Of a stretch of 9,392 nucleotides of DNA, positions 5,758 through 9,392 are shown in pieces. Every line of letters begins with the position of its first letter. The first letter of the stretch is position 1. Position numbers and translations under genes: made by a program. A model generated the notes under the pieces. That model did not search any database. It was not told the origin of the DNA and saw only the letters and a program-made list of their open reading frames with translations. Source of the stretch: REEB481 sp044360435 (GTDB lineage: Bacteria > Bacteroidota > Bacteroidia > NS11-12g > UBA955); NCBI GenBank assembly GCA_044360435.1, contig JBIKKI010000085.1, positions 1 to 9,392 on the forward strand, given 5' to 3'.

Positions 5758-7731
5758 ATGGAATTCAATCGCGGATCCTTAACGGATGAAGACCTGCTCA
5801 GGCTTTACCGTGCCCTGGTGAAACCCAGGATGATTGAAGAGAAGATGCTCATCCTGCTGCGTCAGGGGAAAGTGGGTAAATGGTTCAGCGGCATCGGTCA
5901 GGAAGCGATTTCTGTCGGCATGACTGAAGCCCTGCATCCCGATGAGTACATCCTGCCTTTACACCGAAACCTGGGCGTGTTTACTTCACGAGGAATTCCG
6001 TTCGGAAAGCTCTTCGCCCAGTGGCAAGGCAAGAAAAGTGGCTTCACCAAAGGCCGCGACCGCAGCTTCCACTTCGGAACGAATGAGTATCACATCGTGG
6101 GCATGATCAGCCACCTCGGCGCCATGCTCGGCGTGGCCAATGGTATTTCACTGGCACATTTGCTGAATAAAGACAAAAAAATATCCGTGGTGTTCAGCGG
6201 CGACGGCGGCACCAGCGAAGGCGATTTCCACGAAGCCCTGAACGTGGCTGCGGTATGGCAGCTCCCGGTGATATTCCTGATTGAAAACAACGGCTACGGG
6301 CTCAGTACGCCTTCCAACGAACAATTCCGCTGCAAGCAGTTCATAGATAAGGGCATCGGCTACGGCATGGAAGCGGTGCAGGTGGATGGCAACAACATTC
6401 TGGAAGTGTACAGAACGGTTTCCATGCTGGCAGAAGACCTGCGCCAAAACCCGCGGCCCATCCTGCTGGAATGCATGACCTTCCGTATGCGTGGCCATGA
6501 GGAAGCCAGCGGCACTAAATACGTTCCCCAGCACCTCTTCGATACCTGGAAGCTGAAAGATCCCGTGGAGAACTACGAGCGCTGGTTGCTGGAACAGGGC
6601 ATCCTAACTGAAACCCTTCGCGGGGAAGTGCGCGACGCGGTGATGGCCGAAATGGAAAGTGGCCTGGAAGCGGTGTTCAATGAACCGGAAATCACTCCCA
6701 ACCTCGAGGAGGAACTGGCGGATATGTACGCGCCCTTCACCGAGGCATTGCCCGCACCTTCGGGCCCGGAAAGCGAGAAACGCATGGTGGATGCCATCAG
6801 CGACGGACTGAAGATGTGCATGCAACGTTACCCTGACCTGGTCATCATGGGACAGGACGTGGCTGAATACGGTGGCGTGTTCAAGATTACCGACAACTTC
6901 TACAAAGAATTTGGCAAAGAGCGCGTGCGAAATACGCCCATCACGGAAAGCAGCATCCTCGGCGCCGGCTACGGCTTGGCCATCAAGAAACGCAAGGCGG
7001 TGGTGGAAATGCAGTTCGCCGATTTCGTGAGTTGCGGTTTCAACCAGATTGTGAATAACCTGGCCAAGAGTCATTACCGTTGGGCACAGCCTGCCGATGT
7101 GGTGGTGCGCATGCCCACGGGCGCAGGTGCTCAGGCTGGTCCTTTCCACAGCCAAAGCAACGAAGCCTGGTTTTACCACGTGCCCGGACTGAAGATTTAT
7201 TATCCTTCCTCTCCGATGGATGCCAAAGGCCTTTTGGCGCGTGCCGTTGCTGATCCCAACCCCGTACTCTTCTTCGAACACAAATACCTGTACCGCAGCG
7301 TGAGCGGCTTGGTTCCCGACGGCTGGTACATGCTTCCCGAAGGACAGGCAGCCGTCCACAACCACGGCGATGATGTAACCATCATCACCTACGGATGGGG
7401 CGTGCACAAAGCGTTGGAACTGGTGAAGCAAAAAGGCATCGCTGCCCGCGTGGTGGATTTGCGCACGCTGCTGCCCTGGGATCAGGAAACCGTGGCTGCA
7501 CAGGTGCGCGAAACCGGCAAGGTGCTCGTGCTCACCGAAGATACCATCACCGGAAGCATTGCCTCAGATATCGCTGCCTGGATTGGCCGGAACTGTTTTC
7601 AATGGCTGGATGCACCCGTACACAACCTGGGAAGCCTGGATACGCCCGTGCCGCTGGCCAAACCGCTTGAAGACCAGTTTTTACCCTGGGGACGACTTGA
7701 AGCGGTTGTGCAGGAGCTGCTCGATTATTGA
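5758..7731 (+). CDS. Fused 2-oxo acid dehydrogenase E1 (alpha and beta in one chain), thiamine-diphosphate dependent
   Basis: E1 decarboxylates a 2-oxo acid on thiamine diphosphate (TPP) and passes the acyl group to lipoyl-E2, in the cytoplasm. The 657-residue product joins both subunits: E1-alpha at about 10-305 and E1-beta at about 341-655, with an acidic, Pro-containing linker near 306-340. E1-alpha has the TPP/Mg motif GDGGTSEGDF (148-157) ending in ENN (176-178), plus SHLGA (118-122). E1-beta has GQDVAEYGGVF (365-375), TPITESS with Glu397 placed to activate the TPP ring, GPFHSQ with His464, and a C-terminal transketolase-like domain (LTEDTITGS, 592-600). Single-chain E1 enzymes are known in Bacteroidota. 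The substrate is uncertain: branched-chain 2-oxo acids are the usual assignment, pyruvate is possible. The alpha-subunit loop reads RGHEEASGTKYVP rather than the classic branched-chain or pyruvate loops. No E2 or E3 gene is adjacent. Confidence 0.93.
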   Translation: MEFNRGSLTDEDLLRLYRALVKPRMIEEKMLILLRQGKVGKWFSGIGQEAISVGMTEALHPDEYILPLHRNLGVFTSRGIPFGKLFAQWQGKKSGFTKGRDRSFHFGTNEYHIVGMISHLGAMLGVANGISLAHLLNKDKKISVVFSGDGGTSEGDFHEALNVAAVWQLPVIFLIENNGYGLSTPSNEQFRCKQFIDKGIGYGMEAVQVDGNNILEVYRTVSMLAEDLRQNPRPILLECMTFRMRGHEEASGTKYVPQHLFDTWKLKDPVENYERWLLEQGILTETLRGEVRDAVMAEMESGLEAVFNEPEITPNLEEELADMYAPFTEALPAPSGPESEKRMVDAISDGLKMCMQRYPDLVIMGQDVAEYGGVFKITDNFYKEFGKERVRNTPITESSILGAGYGLAIKKRKAVVEMQFADFVSCGFNQIVNNLAKSHYRWAQPADVVVRMPTGAGAQAGPFHSQSNEAWFYHVPGLKIYYPSSPMDAKGLLARAVADPNPVLFFEHKYLYRSVSGLVPDGWYMLPEGQAAVHNHGDDVTIITYGWGVHKALELVKQKGIAARVVDLRTLLPWDQETVAAQVRETGKVLVLTEDTITGSIASDIAAWIGRNCFQWLDAPVHNLGSLDTPVPLAKPLEDQFLPWGRLEAVVQELLDY

Positions 7732-7788
7732 GTTACAATTCCTGTCATCCTTATTATCCCTGGCTTTTCGTACGCTTTAGAGCAACTG

Positions 7789-8247
7789 TTAAGACTCTCC
7801 TGATTTCTCCAGTACACTTTGTTCCAGGGCATCAGTGAGCCTGAAGTTGGTCTGCTTTATTTTTTCGAGCAGTGGTTTCACAGAGGCGATATGTCCGCTG
7901 AGTTTCGCTTCAATTAAAACACCCAATGTTCCGGTGATCATTACACCTAATTGTTCAGCATATTTTCTTCCTTTAAAATCGTCAATAATCAACAAGCACC
8001 CCGGATGTTCTATGGCATAGGCAATAGCGCTGGCTTCTCCGCGATCCAGGGATGCTTCGAGAATTCTTTGATAGGTCATATTTTCCGGTGATTCAATGGA
8101 AAACCAGACCGGCAATTCTGTTATGAATTCATTGGCAATTTCCGGTGTGATAACAATCCTGCCAAACAGTTGCTGCAAGAGATACAGTGCTCCAATTTTT
8201 TCGCGCAGTATTAAACAACTCGTATCAGAGATGATAACTTTTTGCAT
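7789..8247 (-). CDS. DUF3368/PIN-domain protein, predicted toxin ribonuclease
   Basis: The 152-residue protein fits the DUF3368 branch of the PIN-domain nucleases. Acidic residues in PIN-like positions are visible: Asp8 in IISDTSCLI, Glu36/Glu40 in TPEIANEF, Glu71 in LDRGEASAIA, and Asp89-Asp90 in LLIIDDFKGRKYA. The following GVMITGTLGVLIEAKLSG segment (101-118) is characteristic of DUF3368 proteins. PIN toxins cut RNA (often tRNA or rRNA) using metal ions held by these acids, and the set looks intact. Its start overlaps the end of the upstream UPF0175 gene by 23 bp, so the two are cotranslated; such pairs have been predicted as toxin-antitoxin modules. The region is visibly AT-richer (many 60-base lines near 35% GC, against about 60% in the E1 gene), which hints at horizontal gain. 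Toxicity is inferred from family and context. Confidence 0.85.
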   Translation of the reverse strand: MQKVIISDTSCLILREKIGALYLLQQLFGRIVITPEIANEFITELPVWFSIESPENMTYQRILEASLDRGEASAIAYAIEHPGCLLIIDDFKGRKYAEQLGVMITGTLGVLIEAKLSGHIASVKPLLEKIKQTNFRLTDALEQSVLEKSGES

Positions 8248-8467
8248 TCGCTATGTCACGATCCAAATCACTTGAAGGAAAATTGAACACAGAAACTCCA
8301 TAATCACCCAATATTTCCATAAAGGCTTGTTTCGACATACCTGCCAAATCAGCAGCCTGGCCAAGGGTGAGTTTCCCTTTTCCATACATACCTGTTGCTA
8401 TGGCAAGAAGGGCCTCTTGATCATCAAAGTCAACTGAATCAGGAATATGAATGGTTAGGATTTTCAC
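8225..8467 (-). CDS. UPF0175-family small protein, predicted antitoxin
   Basis: A protein of 80 residues with the UPF0175 pattern: an N-terminal strand (KILTIHIPDSV), a helical segment (DFDDQEALLAIATGMYGKGK) and a helix-turn-helix-like segment (LTLGQAADLAGMSKQAFMEIL, about 33-53), then a C-terminal tail. Such proteins are predicted antitoxins that bind operator DNA and the partner PIN protein. I chose the GTG at 8467 rather than the in-frame ATG at 8515. The 16 extra residues would be encoded by promoter sequence (TTG-N20-TATCTTTG, 8502-8472), and the GTG start gives the family's usual length and N-terminus. The gene leads a two-gene operon with the DUF3368/PIN gene, overlapping it by 23 bp. 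Autoregulation is likely for this kind of module, but no operator is identified. Confidence 0.8.
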   Translation of the reverse strand: MKILTIHIPDSVDFDDQEALLAIATGMYGKGKLTLGQAADLAGMSKQAFMEILGDYGVSVFNFPSSDLDRDIANAKSYHL

Positions 8468-8471
8468 TAAC

Positions 8472-8502
8472 CAAAGATACAAATCGTTTTTTCCATGAAC
8501 AA
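8472..8502 (-). promoter_or_regulatory. Consensus Bacteroidota promoter of the UPF0175-PIN pair
   Basis: On the minus strand, TTG (8502-8500), a 20-nt spacer and TATCTTTG (8479-8472) match the TTG / TAnnTTTG Bacteroidota promoter fully. The GTG start at 8467 follows after four bases (GTTA). This is the strongest promoter match in the window and decides the start of the UPF0175 gene, because the longer reading frame would run through it. Confidence 0.75.
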
Positions 8503-8532
8503 TCAGCATAGCCATTTAATTGGGTTGCTGTT

Positions 8533-8616
8533 CATGGTTCGTGGTTCGGCAAGCTCCCCCGAGGCTGTGCTCGGGACTTGCAGCCCGCATCGCAAGCTTG
8601 CGGGGCAGGCACCATG
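8533..8616. repeat. GC-rich multi-stem palindromic element
   Basis: Several palindromes are nested. Outer arms CATGGT (8533-8538) and ACCATG (8611-8616) pair, as do GCAAGC (8549-8554) and GCTTGC (8596-8601). Inside, CCCGAG (8558-8563) pairs with CTCGGG (8570-8575) around a 6-nt loop, extended by CAAG (8550-8553) with CTTG (8577-8580). CCCGCA (8584-8589) pairs with TGCGGG (8599-8604), overlapping the perfect 12-bp palindrome at 8591-8602. TGGTTC occurs twice in tandem (8535 and 8542). It lies between divergent genes and has no T-tract, so a terminator is unlikely; a dispersed extragenic repeat is the best guess. Confidence 0.55.
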
Positions 8617-8648
8617 ACAAGCATAGCGATCCGGGGCAGCCTCTCTTT

Positions 8649-8672
8649 GATGCAGCAGCTCCAGATTGCATC
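8649..8672. repeat. Small inverted repeat upstream of the DUF5723-like gene
   Basis: GATGCA (8649-8654) pairs with TGCATC (8667-8672) around a 12-nt loop. It sits about 60 bp before the start of the downstream gene and could be a regulator site or a leader hairpin, or be part of the adjacent palindromic element. Six base pairs are weak evidence. Confidence 0.25.
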
Positions 8673-8733
8673 AACTAATATTGCACATACAACTTTTCCC
8701 TGCATGCCTGCGTTAGCACTTAAAACACAGCCT

Positions 8734-9392
8734 ATGAAACGCCTGCTTATCTTCCTCTTCATTGGGTGTGCTTCCGCTCAGGCGCAGCATTTTACCGGTG
8801 TTTCGGTGGGGAAATACTCGGGTATCCTGGGTGCTGGGGTAAATCCGGCGCTTACAGCCGCTTCACCCTATATCTGGCATGTGAACCTGGTTGGGGTTTG
8901 GGGAAACGTGCACAACGATTACCTGAAGCTGCGCATGCCTTATCCTGTGTATCGCTTAATCGGAAACCGCATTCCCGCGCCTTATGTGGATGAAAAGGGC
9001 AATCCGACCTGGTCCAACAGCTGGCTGAAGGAACGCCTCAACGGCAATCCGAAAAACGTGGGCATTGGTGCTATGGTGAAAGGTCCTTCCGTGTTGGTAA
9101 AGGTGGATAAGAACTGGAAGCTGGGTTTTGTTTCGGATGCCACTGCCTTGGGAAGGGTAAGCGGCGTGTATGAACCGCTGGCACATGCGCTCCGCAACGA
9201 GCTGGATACCGCCAAGGGCGCGTATGATTTGTTCGATTTGCGCCGGCGCAGCAATACAGAAACCATCAGCCGGTTGACGGTGCATGGCATGGGCTATGCG
9301 GCTGCCGGTATCCACGCTTCGCGGCGCATCAAGCTGAAGTGGGGAAATTACCTGGATGCCGGTATAAACCTGAAAAAAGTATGGGGCCTGGG
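8734..9392 (+). CDS. Probable DUF5723 outer-membrane protein, 3' part cut off by the window edge
   Basis: The frame opens at ATG 8734 and stays open for about 219 codons to the right edge, so the C-terminus is missing. MKRLLIFLFIGCASAQAQ is a Sec signal peptide, probably cut at AQA-Q; IGCA resembles a lipobox but has Phe at minus 3, so a lipoprotein is less likely. The mature start (about residues 31-57: GAGVNPALTAASPYIWHVNLVGVWG) has the NPA...D/HVNLVG pattern I associate with DUF5723, a Bacteroidota family of predicted outer-membrane beta-barrels. Alternating strands with aromatic girdles follow (VGIGAMVKGPSVLVKVDKNWKLGFVSDA), as does a segment near residues 186-219 (HGMGYAAAGIHASRR, then NYLDAGINLKKVWG) that looks like further strands. 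Its biological role is unknown. No TAnnTTTG element is found directly upstream, unlike at the other plus-strand promoters. Confidence 0.75.
   Translation, partial: MKRLLIFLFIGCASAQAQHFTGVSVGKYSGILGAGVNPALTAASPYIWHVNLVGVWGNVHNDYLKLRMPYPVYRLIGNRIPAPYVDEKGNPTWSNSWLKERLNGNPKNVGIGAMVKGPSVLVKVDKNWKLGFVSDATALGRVSGVYEPLAHALRNELDTAKGAYDLFDLRRRSNTETISRLTVHGMGYAAAGIHASRRIKLKWGNYLDAGINLKKVWGL

Noticed and set aside
6604..7431. Long open frame (275 codons) on the minus strand
   Set aside because: It lies wholly inside the E1 gene, is His- and Val-rich without domain motifs, and mirrors the codon bias of the true gene.
7732..7788. Bidirectional terminator between the convergent E1 and PIN genes
   Set aside because: A terminator is expected here, but I could find no stable stem with a U-tract in these 57 bases.
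8532..8762. Minus-strand open frame of 76 codons with a basic, Cys-containing N-terminus
   Set aside because: It covers the palindromic element and the start of the DUF5723-like gene, and its sequence is explained by those features.
1..9392. CRISPR array, tRNA, rRNA, transposase or integrase
   Set aside because: No regularly spaced direct repeats, tRNA-like cloverleaf, rRNA-like sequence or recombinase motif was seen.

Overview
The window looks like chromosomal DNA of a Bacteroidota bacterium. The reasons are the TAnnTTTG-type promoter elements placed almost on top of start codons, the lack of clear Shine-Dalgarno sequences, Sec signal peptides followed by Gln-rich mature ends, a lipoprotein of a type common in this phylum, a probable DUF5723 outer-membrane protein, and a single-chain E1 alpha/beta 2-oxo acid dehydrogenase. 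A finer placement cannot be supported from the sequence alone.

Layout, left to right. On the minus strand, uvrB (354-2387) is followed, with an ATGA overlap, by a secreted protein of unknown function that runs off the left edge (1-357). A perfect 8-bp hairpin covers the start codon of that second gene. A gene-free stretch (2388-2941) separates uvrB from a divergent plus-strand set. It holds a compound palindromic element: a small hairpin whose loop can pair downstream, then an imperfect inverted repeat of about 150 bp. The plus-strand set is a lipoprotein with a probable beta-helix (2942-4330), an exported alpha/beta hydrolase with a probable DUF3887-like N-terminus (4327-5694, another ATGA overlap), and a fused E1 dehydrogenase (5758-7731) with its own promoter. 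On the minus strand, convergent with these, lies an AT-richer two-gene module: a UPF0175-type small protein (8225-8467) and a DUF3368/PIN-type protein (7789-8247), a predicted toxin-antitoxin pair. A second, GC-rich palindromic element (8533-8616) sits upstream of it. The window ends inside a probable DUF5723 outer-membrane protein gene (8734 onward, plus strand).

The genes do not form one pathway. They are a DNA-repair gene, a cell-envelope pair, a central-metabolism enzyme, a small accessory module and an envelope protein. I see no convincing evidence for a large undescribed defence or mobile system. The best leads are the two structured intergenic elements, the hairpin over the coupled start behind uvrB, and a uniform promoter architecture (xTG, exactly 20 nt, TAnCTTTG, then a start codon 4-7 nt later) seen at three genes, which suggests leaderless or near-leaderless mRNAs.
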